Below, in pieces: positions 7,682 through 15,166 of a DNA stretch of 19,982 nucleotides (positions within the stretch are counted from its first letter, which is position 1; the number at the start of each line of letters is the position of its first letter). This DNA is from Candidatus Cloacimonadota bacterium (GTDB lineage: Bacteria; Cloacimonadota; Cloacimonadia; JGIOTU-2): NCBI GenBank assembly GCA_021160355.1, contig JAGHCS010000222.1:1-19982 (forward strand), written 5' to 3'. Both the position numbers and the translations under genes were made by a program. Under the pieces are notes generated by a model. It was not told the DNA's origin, did no database searches, and was given only the letters and a program-made list of their open reading frames with translations.

Positions 7682-9349
7682 TTATCTTAACGTTCCTTGA
7701 TATTCAGTCGTATGTTGACGCTCTTTTACAGAAGAGGGTGTATAATCGGGAAGAACCATTGGGGAGATGTGTTTTTTATCTACACCGATTTTCTCAACTT
7801 CTTTGTCATATTCAGTAATGTGTGAGAGGGTCAATGCACCAGTTTTTGCTTTTTTCGCATACTGTGCAGCGTAGATGCCAGCACGGCGTCCAAATACAAT
7901 AAGATCAAGCTGGGAGTTGCCCATCAAGCGGTTGCGACCATGAACACCGCCAGAAGCTTCACCGGCAACAAAGAGTCCGTTCACTTTCGTTTCACAATGA
8001 TCATTTATTTCAATTCCACCATTTTGATAATGAAGCGTAGGGTATACGAGAATGGGATCCTGGGTTATGTCAACATCAAAACGTTCAAATTGACGAAGCA
8101 TAGCCGGCAGGTTTTTCTTGATTGTGCCGGGTCCGCTTAACTTTTCTATAAGTGGTGAGTCAAGCCAGATGCCGACCTGTCCACCGGGTGTCTCGATACC
8201 CATATTGCTGTCAGTACATTCACGAATGAATGCAGAAGCTTCAATGTCACGAGGTTCGAGAGGGTGAACGAATAAATCACCATTCTTATTTACAGGTTGT
8301 GCACCGAGACCACGCAGTTTTTCCGTGCAGAGAAATCCAAGAATTTGCGGAGGATACACTGCGCCGGTCGGGTGGTATTGCACAGAATCCATATACAGAA
8401 GATTTGCTCCAGCACGATAGGCGATGACAAGTCCGTCCGCAGTTGCACCATAGTGATTTGTAGTTTCGAAATTCTTTATATGAAGACGTCCGAAGCCGCC
8501 TGTTGCTATAATAGTGGCTTTTGCTTTGACCGTAAAGTAATTTCTATTTTCAAGATGGTAAAGCACCGCACCTGCGACATTTCCTTTGTCATCTTTAATA
8601 AGTTCCACAGCCGGTTGATGTTCGAGTATCTTTATCTTGTCAGGTCGGTTGAGAACTTCATCACGAATAGTCCGGCATATCGCTGCACCGGTATAGTCAC
8701 GGGCAGAATGCATACGTGGGCGACATGTGCCGCCACCAGGTTTAGTGAGCATAGTTCCATCTTCATTTCTATCGAACATGACACCAAGTTCCTGAAGCCA
8801 GTGTATCGCATCCGGGGCTTCCGAGACCAATGCCTTTACCAGATCGGGTTTATTATCGAAGTGTCCACCACCCATCACATCGAGGTAATGAAGCAAAGGA
8901 TTATCGTCAGGACGAACTGCTGCTTGGATTCCACCCTGAGCCATCATTGAGTTGGAATCTCCAATTCGAAGTTTTGTAACGAGTAGAACATCAGCTCCGT
9001 TTTCTGATGCGAGAAGTGATGCAGAAAATCCTGCTGAACCGGCTCCGATAACAAGAACATCAGTTTCATAGTCAGGATGTTTCAGATCGAAATATTCCGG
9101 TTTGATCCTTGAGTATGCTTCTAGCACATCAACGACTTTAGTCGTAATTTTCTCACCTTTATTAGGTCCGATACGCACTTTTTTGCGAGCATCTTTTTTA
9201 TAGTCAGGATGGAAGTTATCGAGTACTTCCTGTCGTTCTTCCTCAGACATCATTGGGAAGATCGTCTTGCCTGAACGGGCGAGTTTCAATCTTTCAGATC
9301 GTGTTTTTTCAACCCTTCTGATCGATTTGCGCATATATTCTGGATACAT
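7682..9349 (-). CDS. Soluble fumarate reductase/succinate dehydrogenase flavoprotein (TfrA/FrdA-like)
   Basis: A 555-residue FAD protein of the fumarate reductase/succinate dehydrogenase/L-aspartate oxidase family. The dinucleotide fold starts at VIGAGSAG (~100-107) after an unusual charged extension of about 95 residues. Succinate/fumarate active-site positions known from E. coli FrdA are all present: His326 (QYHPTG), Thr342-Glu343 and Arg346 (TEKLRG), Arg367 in EPRD (the proton donor), His440 (HYQNGG) and Arg474 (HGRNRL). The His that binds FAD covalently in SdhA/FrdA is replaced by Asn133 (SNSMMAQGG versus SHTVxAQGG), so FAD is probably non-covalent. Start ATG follows AGGAG by seven bases. 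It is 24 bases downstream of its iron-sulfur partner. The absence of SdhC/D-type anchors and the Hdr/Mvh context suggest a cytoplasmic enzyme like thiol:fumarate reductase subunit A. Another acceptor substrate cannot be excluded. Confidence 0.85.
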   Translation of the reverse strand: MYPEYMRKSIRRVEKTRSERLKLARSGKTIFPMMSEEERQEVLDNFHPDYKKDARKKVRIGPNKGEKITTKVVDVLEAYSRIKPEYFDLKHPDYETDVLVIGAGSAGFSASLLASENGADVLLVTKLRIGDSNSMMAQGGIQAAVRPDDNPLLHYLDVMGGGHFDNKPDLVKALVSEAPDAIHWLQELGVMFDRNEDGTMLTKPGGGTCRPRMHSARDYTGAAICRTIRDEVLNRPDKIKILEHQPAVELIKDDKGNVAGAVLYHLENRNYFTVKAKATIIATGGFGRLHIKNFETTNHYGATADGLVIAYRAGANLLYMDSVQYHPTGAVYPPQILGFLCTEKLRGLGAQPVNKNGDLFVHPLEPRDIEASAFIRECTDSNMGIETPGGQVGIWLDSPLIEKLSGPGTIKKNLPAMLRQFERFDVDITQDPILVYPTLHYQNGGIEINDHCETKVNGLFVAGEASGGVHGRNRLMGNSQLDLIVFGRRAGIYAAQYAKKAKTGALTLSHITEYDKEVEKIGVDKKHISPMVLPDYTPSSVKERQHTTEYQGTLR

Positions 9350-9373
9350 ATCTATTCTCCTAAACTTTTAAAT

Positions 9374-10060
9374 TTATCCTGTTTTGATATCGCGATCATA
9401 ATATCGCTTTTTTATGGTTTCTGCATTAGCTTTCTCGAGTTTTTGAAGTTCTTCTTCATACAGTCCCTCTGCAATTTCTTTAACTCGATTCTCAAGATCG
9501 GGGCTTTTGGGAAGAAGATACTTTCCTGTAAGGCGGCGTGCAAGAATGGCTGCATTGTACTGCACGATTTCCGCAGGGCAACGCAGGGCACAAAGTCCGC
9601 AGCGGATACAGTCAAAAGAAAGATCAGCTGCTCTAGCAACATCACCGCGGATGAGTGCTTGTACGTAATCCATCACTTCAATATCCTGAGGACAGATCTT
9701 GGTGCATGTGTTGCATCCTACGCATCTGAATAGTGTGGGATAAAGTATTTTGAATGCATCGATATCAGGATCAATTTTATTGATATCGTAAATTGGCTTT
9801 TCTGCAGGGACAAACGGAATTTGTGCGATGTTCATTCCGTCTGTTACAACAGTCTGACATGCAAGACCTGCCTGCAATTTATAGTCGCCCTTTTCTCTGT
9901 ACAAGGTTCCGCATGCACCGCAGAAACCTTCCCTGCAGCCGACGCCAACAGTCAGCTGGAATCCTGCATACTCCAATGCGGTGATTATGGTTGATCCTTC
10001 GGGCACATCAAAACCTTCCCCTAAAATATATACTTTTACCATGGGAACGTTCTTAGGCAT
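9374..10060 (-). CDS. Fumarate reductase/succinate dehydrogenase-like iron-sulfur subunit (TfrB N-half/SdhB-like)
   Basis: A 228-residue electron-transfer protein. An N-terminal plant-type ferredoxin domain binds [2Fe-2S] through Cys42, Cys47, Cys50 and Cys68 (CREGFCGACG ... LACQT). The second half has two complete four-Cys sets, CVGCNTCTKICP (113-123) and CIRCGLCALRCP (151-161), predicted to hold two [4Fe-4S] clusters. Classical SdhB/FrdB has one [4Fe-4S] and one [3Fe-4S], so this is closer to the N-terminal half of archaeal TfrB. The C-terminal CCG (HdrB-like) half of TfrB is missing and the protein ends in a charged helix. An AGGAGG site precedes the ATG by seven bases. It lies directly upstream of the flavoprotein and should link its FAD to the Hdr/Mvh proteins. 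Confidence 0.85.
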   Translation of the reverse strand: MPKNVPMVKVYILGEGFDVPEGSTIITALEYAGFQLTVGVGCREGFCGACGTLYREKGDYKLQAGLACQTVVTDGMNIAQIPFVPAEKPIYDINKIDPDIDAFKILYPTLFRCVGCNTCTKICPQDIEVMDYVQALIRGDVARAADLSFDCIRCGLCALRCPAEIVQYNAAILARRLTGKYLLPKSPDLENRVKEIAEGLYEEELQKLEKANAETIKKRYYDRDIKTG

Positions 10061-10167
10061 TATGATTCCTCCTACTATTTATAATAATCATTGAAACGTG
10101 AAAACTGCGCTTTGCAAAGTGTATATTCATTTATTCAATCCTTTCGACATCATGACTAATTTTGTGT

Positions 10168-10584
10168 TCATGTACAATCAATCTTAGGAATTGGACCTAA
10201 TTTTTTGATATGGTCAGTAAATTCTTTCATGGTGTTTGCGAATTTTTTTCCTTCGCTTGCTGATATCCATTCAAGTCGAAGGCGGCTGGAATTAAGACCA
10301 AGCTGTTCAAGAACTTTTTTAAGCAATATCACTCTTCTTTTTGTCTTATAATTACCGCTTTGATAATGACAGTCACCGGGATGACACCCGCCGATGAATA
10401 CACCATCACATCCCTCGCTTAATGCAAGAAGCACATGCTGCGGATCCACTCTTGACGAACAGAGTGTTTTGATTATCACGCCATTTGGCGGATATTTCAT
10501 GCGCGATGTGCCGGCAAGGTCTGCACCGGAATACGTACACCATTTACATAAGAAACAGACAATTTTTGGTTCAAAATCTTTCAT
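10168..10584 (-). CDS. mvhD: F420-nonreducing hydrogenase iron-sulfur subunit D (MvhD)
   Basis: A 138-residue [2Fe-2S] protein that in methanogens carries electrons from the MvhAG hydrogenase to HdrA. The family cysteines are intact: Cys13 and Cys16 (FLCKWCTYSGAD), Cys42 (LCSSR), Cys67 and Cys72 (GGCHPGDCHY). The length matches the family (about 130-145). AGGA stands seven bases before the ATG. It sits 34 bases after hdrA and 107 bases before the TfrB-like gene. It is homologous to the C-terminal domain of the HdrA fusion two genes upstream, whose corresponding cysteines are all lost, so this separate protein is the only one of the two that can make a standard cluster. Confidence 0.94.
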   Translation of the reverse strand: MKDFEPKIVCFLCKWCTYSGADLAGTSRMKYPPNGVIIKTLCSSRVDPQHVLLALSEGCDGVFIGGCHPGDCHYQSGNYKTKRRVILLKKVLEQLGLNSSRLRLEWISASEGKKFANTMKEFTDHIKKLGPIPKIDCT

Positions 10585-10618
10585 GAGATTTCCTACCCCA
10601 CATGTATATTAGGCGAGC

Positions 10619-12574
10619 TCATTTACCACTCGCTATTATCTTGATCATATTATCAATCTGGTTGTCAGTAAGGTTCTTCTGCTGTGCAGCACCGGAAGGA
10701 CATGCGCTAATACATGCACCGCAACCCTCACAGAGTATTTCATTCACTTCCACAACTTTGGAAACTTGATTTAGTTCACGAGCACCGTACGGGCAGGTTC
10801 CCACACAGATCGTACAACCGGAGCACAGGTCTTCATCTACCCAAGCGATGATCGGTGAGTGATATATCTTGTCACTGGACAGCAGAATAAGAGCTTTGGA
10901 AGCAGCCCCTGAAGCCTGGGATACAGAGTCCGGAATGTCACGTGGTCCCTGAGAAGTTCCGGCAAGATAAAATCCAGCTTGCAGACTTTCTACTGGTCGA
11001 AGCTTAGGATGGGCTTCGGAGAGGAATCCCTTGTCATCGGTATTGATCTTCATTGTCTTCACCAGATCATGAGAGCCTTCGCTCGGAACAATACCCATTG
11101 CAAGTACGACAAGGTCTGCTTCTACTTCGATCTTTTTTCCGCTGAGTGTATCCATACCCATGACGATCATTTTATCACCGTTTTTATAAATCTTTGCGAC
11201 TTTTCCTCGTATATAAACAATACCTTCTTCGGACACCGCCTGTTGGACGAATTCCTCGTAACGTTTACCTCCAGCTCGAATATCAATATAAAATATATAG
11301 GGCTGTCCGTTGTGAATCTTATGTTTATAAAGTTTCGCATGCTTAAGTGTGTACATACAGCATATCTTCGAACAATATGAGAGATGGTGTTCGGGATCGC
11401 GGGAGCCGGAGCATTGAACGAAGACGATCTCTTTCGGGACTTTGCCGTCAGAAGGTCGATATATTTCACCACCGGTAGGACCAGTCGCAGATAGGATTCG
11501 CTCGAATTGCAAGCTTGTGATCACATCAGGATATTTTCCATATCCATATTCAGGGATGTTTTCTACAGGATAAAGGTCAAAACCGGTTGCCACAATTACT
11601 GCACCGATTTCTTCTTCAATGATCGTCTCTTTTGCATCATAATTTATCGCTTCAGCAGTACATTTCTCGCGGCATTTCCCGCATGCAATGGGTTCGAGAC
11701 CAAGACAGTTTTCCACATCGAGGGTGTAGGTTGCCGGAATCGCTTGCGGGAAAGGAATGTAAATTGCCTTTCGCCACCCGAGTCCTTCCTCTTGCTCATT
11801 TGGGACGAGTACGGGACACACTTCAGTGCAGTCATCGCAGAGATTGCATTTAGCGGGATCAACATACAGCGCTTTTTGCTTGATTTTTACGTTGAAATTT
11901 CCCACATATCCATCAATGCTTTCCAATTCGCTGTTCACATAGAGTTTTATATTTTTATGTTTGCTTAGAGCCACCATTTTCGGCGTGAGAATACATTGCG
12001 AGCAATCAAGAGTGGGGAAAGTTTCCGAAAGCTGGATCATATGCCCGCCGATTGAGGGCTTCTTTTCTACCATAACAACTTGGTAGCCGCCGTCTGCGAT
12101 ATCAAGTGCAGCTTGAATGCCTGAAATACCTCCACCGATCACAAGAGCTTTTTTGGTCACGGGAGCAGAAACGGGATACAGAGATTCGTTGAGTTTAAGC
12201 TTTTCAATGGCTGTTTTAATAATAAGTCTTGCCTTGTGTGTTCCTTGTTCAATGTCGTTATGCACCCAGCTACACTGTTCACGGATGTTTGCGATTTCCA
12301 ACTGGAATTCATTAAGATTGGATTCTTTGAGTACTGTTTGGAATGTTGATTCATGTAAGGTCGGGGAACATGCGGCAACGACTATTCCATCGAGCTTATG
12401 CTCACGTATGGCATTCTTGATAGTATTCTGACCTGGATCGGAGCACATGAACATATAGTTCTCTATGTACGCAACGCCCGGGTAATCTTCCAATTCTTGT
12501 GTGAGTCTTTCGACATCAACTGTATCTTTGATGTTTATACCGCAATGGCAGATAAAAACGCCGATTCTTTTCAT
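10619..12574 (-). CDS. hdrA: Heterodisulfide reductase subunit A-like flavoprotein (HdrA), stand-alone copy
   Basis: A 651-residue iron-sulfur flavoprotein; HdrA is the flavin bifurcation site in the methanogen Mvh-Hdr complex. In order: N-terminal Cys-containing domain (1-140; CHCG, CSDPGQ, CSP, REQCSW), FAD fold at VIGGGISGIQAA (~146-157), the TFPTLDCSQC stretch, an inserted ferredoxin region (CNLCDDCTEVCP 243-253 and CGKCREKC 298-305), the HdrA-specific ligand set Cys388, Cys401, Cys405, Cys406 (QCSGSRD ... YCSKICCMYT), and a C-terminal two-cluster ferredoxin (CSGCTICVGTCP 584-594; CEGCGACISACP 615-625). All cluster motifs are complete. Start ATG follows GAGG. It is encoded next to mvhD, so it is the likely receiver of hydrogenase electrons. 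It is a close paralogue of the N-terminal 640 residues of the fusion upstream. Confidence 0.95.
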   Translation of the reverse strand: MKRIGVFICHCGINIKDTVDVERLTQELEDYPGVAYIENYMFMCSDPGQNTIKNAIREHKLDGIVVAACSPTLHESTFQTVLKESNLNEFQLEIANIREQCSWVHNDIEQGTHKARLIIKTAIEKLKLNESLYPVSAPVTKKALVIGGGISGIQAALDIADGGYQVVMVEKKPSIGGHMIQLSETFPTLDCSQCILTPKMVALSKHKNIKLYVNSELESIDGYVGNFNVKIKQKALYVDPAKCNLCDDCTEVCPVLVPNEQEEGLGWRKAIYIPFPQAIPATYTLDVENCLGLEPIACGKCREKCTAEAINYDAKETIIEEEIGAVIVATGFDLYPVENIPEYGYGKYPDVITSLQFERILSATGPTGGEIYRPSDGKVPKEIVFVQCSGSRDPEHHLSYCSKICCMYTLKHAKLYKHKIHNGQPYIFYIDIRAGGKRYEEFVQQAVSEEGIVYIRGKVAKIYKNGDKMIVMGMDTLSGKKIEVEADLVVLAMGIVPSEGSHDLVKTMKINTDDKGFLSEAHPKLRPVESLQAGFYLAGTSQGPRDIPDSVSQASGAASKALILLSSDKIYHSPIIAWVDEDLCSGCTICVGTCPYGARELNQVSKVVEVNEILCEGCGACISACPSGAAQQKNLTDNQIDNMIKIIASGK

Positions 12575-12673
12575 TATAATCCTCTATTTTAGATTATTTT
12601 TTTAATAGGGGGTTGGGATAAATATAATATGATTTTTTCATGACATCGCCATATTTTGACTACATACGATCTG

Positions 12674-12691
12674 GAATGCGAATAAGCATTC
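12674..12691. other. Small inverted repeat in the 189-base gap between the two hdrA genes
   Basis: GAATGC (12674-12679) and GCATTC (12686-12691) can pair around a six-base loop. The gap 12575-12763 is the longest gene-free stretch inside the operon apart from the S23 insertion. A minus-strand reading frame of 38 codons (12638-12754) exists but has no ribosome site and I do not call it. I see no terminator or promoter that I could defend. Confidence 0.3.
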
Positions 12692-12763
12692 ACGACTATA
12701 AGCGTGTAGCATTTCTTCATTAAGAGTCACAATCATTTTTTTTAATAATTTCATATTTATTTT

Positions 12764-15148
12764 TTAGTTCAGCGATCTCCAATTAGCGGAATCAGCCGGA
12801 CCCGTCATTTTGAGATATTCAACAAAGTTATCAACATAGGTGGCTAGCCCTTTTGCTTGCCTACCGGCATACCATTCTAATCGTATTCTGTTTGGATCCA
12901 ATCCAGCATTCTTCACTTTACTCTTTATAAGGTCTATTCTCTCTTTTGCTTTAAGGCATGCACCAGGATAAGGAGATTCGCCGGGATGACTTCCACTGAT
13001 CAGAACGCCGTCAGCTCCATGTTTAAGTGCGTAGAGAATGTGATTTTCATTAAGCATTGATATTGAAAGAACTTTGATTATGAATGCATTAGGTCTGTAT
13101 TCCATTCTTCCGGTTCCCGCAAGATCTGCTGCCTGATAAGGACCTATCTCACTTAAGAAGCAGATAATCTTCGGCTCAAATGTTTCAGTCTTTTTATCTT
13201 TAGTTAGTATAGCATTAATCATGTTGTAGATTTGCAGATCAGAGAGATTCTTTTGCTCAATTGCACCATGGGGGCATTCGGGAATGCAGTAGGCACATCC
13301 TTTACATTTCATTTCGTCTATGACAGCGATGTTTTGGATTTTATCAATTGTGATCGCATCAAAAATGCATTCCTCTGCACACCTTCCGCATCCATCGCAT
13401 TTCTCGGCATCAACTTGCACAATAATTGGTGATTTTTCCACACTATCATGCGCTAAGAGAGCGAGTGCTTTTGAAGCAGCTCCTGATGCCTGGGCAACGG
13501 TTTCGGGGATATCTTTCGGTCCAAGACATGTTCCTGCAAGGAAAAATCCTAAATTTACCGACTCAACAGGTCTTAATTTTGGATGTGCTTCCGAGAGGAA
13601 ACCAGAAGTTCCTACAGAAAGATTATATTTGTGCGCCAATTCTGCAGTTCCAGGACTTGGAACTAATCCTAAAGCAAGAACAACCATATCGACTTTTGCG
13701 TCTATTTTTTTGCTGGAGAGAGTATCATAAGCACTGATTGCCATCTTATCTTTTTCTTTATAAATCCTGGAAACTTTACCGCGTATATAAATCAATCTTT
13801 GATCAGATTGTGCTTTTTGAAGGAACTCTTCATAGTCTTTTCCTGCAGCTCTGGTATCAATATAATAAATATATGCCTGTCCATCAGGAACTTTTGTCTT
13901 AAACATTTTTGCCTGCTTAGCAGTATACATACAGCATATTTTAGAACAATGTGAAAGGTGTCTTTCGGGATCACGCGAGCCGGCACATTGAATAAAAGCA
14001 ATTTCCTTAACCGGCTTCCCGTCAGAAGGACGTATCATTTTACCACCCGAAGGACCAACTGCAAAAATGAGTCTTTCAAATTGAAGTCCACTTACAACAT
14101 CAGGATATTTCCCGTACCCGTATTCACCAATGTTTTCCATAGGATATTGATCATATCCTGTTGCAATTATTACTGCCCCTGCTGTTTTTTCAATGATCTC
14201 ATCTCTCAAGTCATAATTAATTGCATTTTCCTTGCATGCTTCTTTACATTTTCCACAAGCTATAGGGTCTAAACCAAGACAGCTATCAATATCTAATGTA
14301 TAAGTGTATGGTATTACCTGAGGGAAGGACATATATACGGCTTTTCGGTATGAAAGTCCTTCTTCATATTCGTCCGGAACAAGTACAGGGCATGTGTCAA
14401 CACAATCTCCGCATCCGGTACAGATGTCAGGATTAATATATTGTGCTGTTCTCTTAATCTTTATTTTGAAATTGCCTACTGCCCCATCTATTGATTCTAC
14501 TTCGCTATTTACAAAAAGTTCTATATTTTCATCTTGGTCAATCTGCACCATTTTTGGGGTGAGAATACATTGTGAGCAATCGAGTGTTGGGAAAGTCACT
14601 GAAAGTTGGATCATGTGACCGCCGATATAGGGTTTTTTCTCAACAAGGAATACTTTATGTCCAGCTTCAGCAATATCCAGGGCAGCTTGAATCCCAGCAA
14701 TCCCAGCACCAATTACTAATACATTTTTATTAGTAGGCATTGATTCGGGATACAGCGGCTCATTCATCTTTAGCTTTTCGATCATGGATTTTATAATAAG
14801 AATTGCTTTTTGAGTGCCTTTTTCTTTATCGGAATGGACCCAGCTGCATTGCTCTCTTATATTGGCAATTTCGCATTGATATGGATTTAATCCGGCTGAT
14901 GCTGCCGCCTTTCTAAATGTTCCTTCGTGCATTGTGGGGGAACAGCTTGCTACAATTACGCCATCCAATTTTTTTTCTTGTATAGCGCTTTTTATCATTT
15001 TTTGGCCCGGGTCAGAACACATAAAAGTATAATCAACACTATGGGCTACTCCATCATATTTAGCAATTTCTTTGGCAACTCTCTCCACGTCGACTGTACC
15101 GGCAATATTATCTCCGCAATGACAAACAAATACTCCAATCTTGTTCAT
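12764..15148 (-). CDS. HdrA-MvhD fusion with a cysteine-depleted MvhD domain
   Basis: A 794-residue protein. Residues 1-640 are HdrA with every cluster motif present: FAD fold VIGAGIAGIQAA (~146-157), CTGCGDCVDTCP (243-253), CGKCKEAC (298-305), Cys388/401/405/406 (QCAGSRD ... HCSKICCMYT), and a C-terminal ferredoxin (CDGCGRCAEECI 584-594, CKGCAYCIPECP 615-625). Residues ~655-794 are an MvhD homologue (EPKIICFL...AADLAGTGRMEY...GADGVLISGSHPGESPY), as in HdrA-MvhD fusions and in QmoB. The five conserved MvhD cysteines are replaced by Ser666, Gly669, Ser695, Ser720 and Ser725, so this domain cannot hold the usual [2Fe-2S] cluster. The fold residues persist, so it is probably structural, not decaying. 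The start has only a weak purine-rich site, 18 bases after hdrB. It may pair with the separate HdrA in a heterodimer (inference). Confidence 0.93.
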   Translation of the reverse strand: MNKIGVFVCHCGDNIAGTVDVERVAKEIAKYDGVAHSVDYTFMCSDPGQKMIKSAIQEKKLDGVIVASCSPTMHEGTFRKAAASAGLNPYQCEIANIREQCSWVHSDKEKGTQKAILIIKSMIEKLKMNEPLYPESMPTNKNVLVIGAGIAGIQAALDIAEAGHKVFLVEKKPYIGGHMIQLSVTFPTLDCSQCILTPKMVQIDQDENIELFVNSEVESIDGAVGNFKIKIKRTAQYINPDICTGCGDCVDTCPVLVPDEYEEGLSYRKAVYMSFPQVIPYTYTLDIDSCLGLDPIACGKCKEACKENAINYDLRDEIIEKTAGAVIIATGYDQYPMENIGEYGYGKYPDVVSGLQFERLIFAVGPSGGKMIRPSDGKPVKEIAFIQCAGSRDPERHLSHCSKICCMYTAKQAKMFKTKVPDGQAYIYYIDTRAAGKDYEEFLQKAQSDQRLIYIRGKVSRIYKEKDKMAISAYDTLSSKKIDAKVDMVVLALGLVPSPGTAELAHKYNLSVGTSGFLSEAHPKLRPVESVNLGFFLAGTCLGPKDIPETVAQASGAASKALALLAHDSVEKSPIIVQVDAEKCDGCGRCAEECIFDAITIDKIQNIAVIDEMKCKGCAYCIPECPHGAIEQKNLSDLQIYNMINAILTKDKKTETFEPKIICFLSEIGPYQAADLAGTGRMEYRPNAFIIKVLSISMLNENHILYALKHGADGVLISGSHPGESPYPGACLKAKERIDLIKSKVKNAGLDPNRIRLEWYAGRQAKGLATYVDNFVEYLKMTGPADSANWRSLN

Positions 15149-15166
15149 TTCTTCATCTTTCTTCTA

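Noticed and set aside
8297..8950. Plus-strand 217-codon open frame inside the flavoprotein gene
   Set aside because: It lies wholly within a convincing gene on the other strand, has no recognisable motif, and is a shadow of that gene's codon pattern.
12638..12754. Minus-strand 38-codon frame (begins MKLLKKMIVT) between the two hdrA genes
   Set aside because: No ribosome site precedes it, composition is unremarkable, and I recognise no family; frames this long arise by chance in a 189-base gap.
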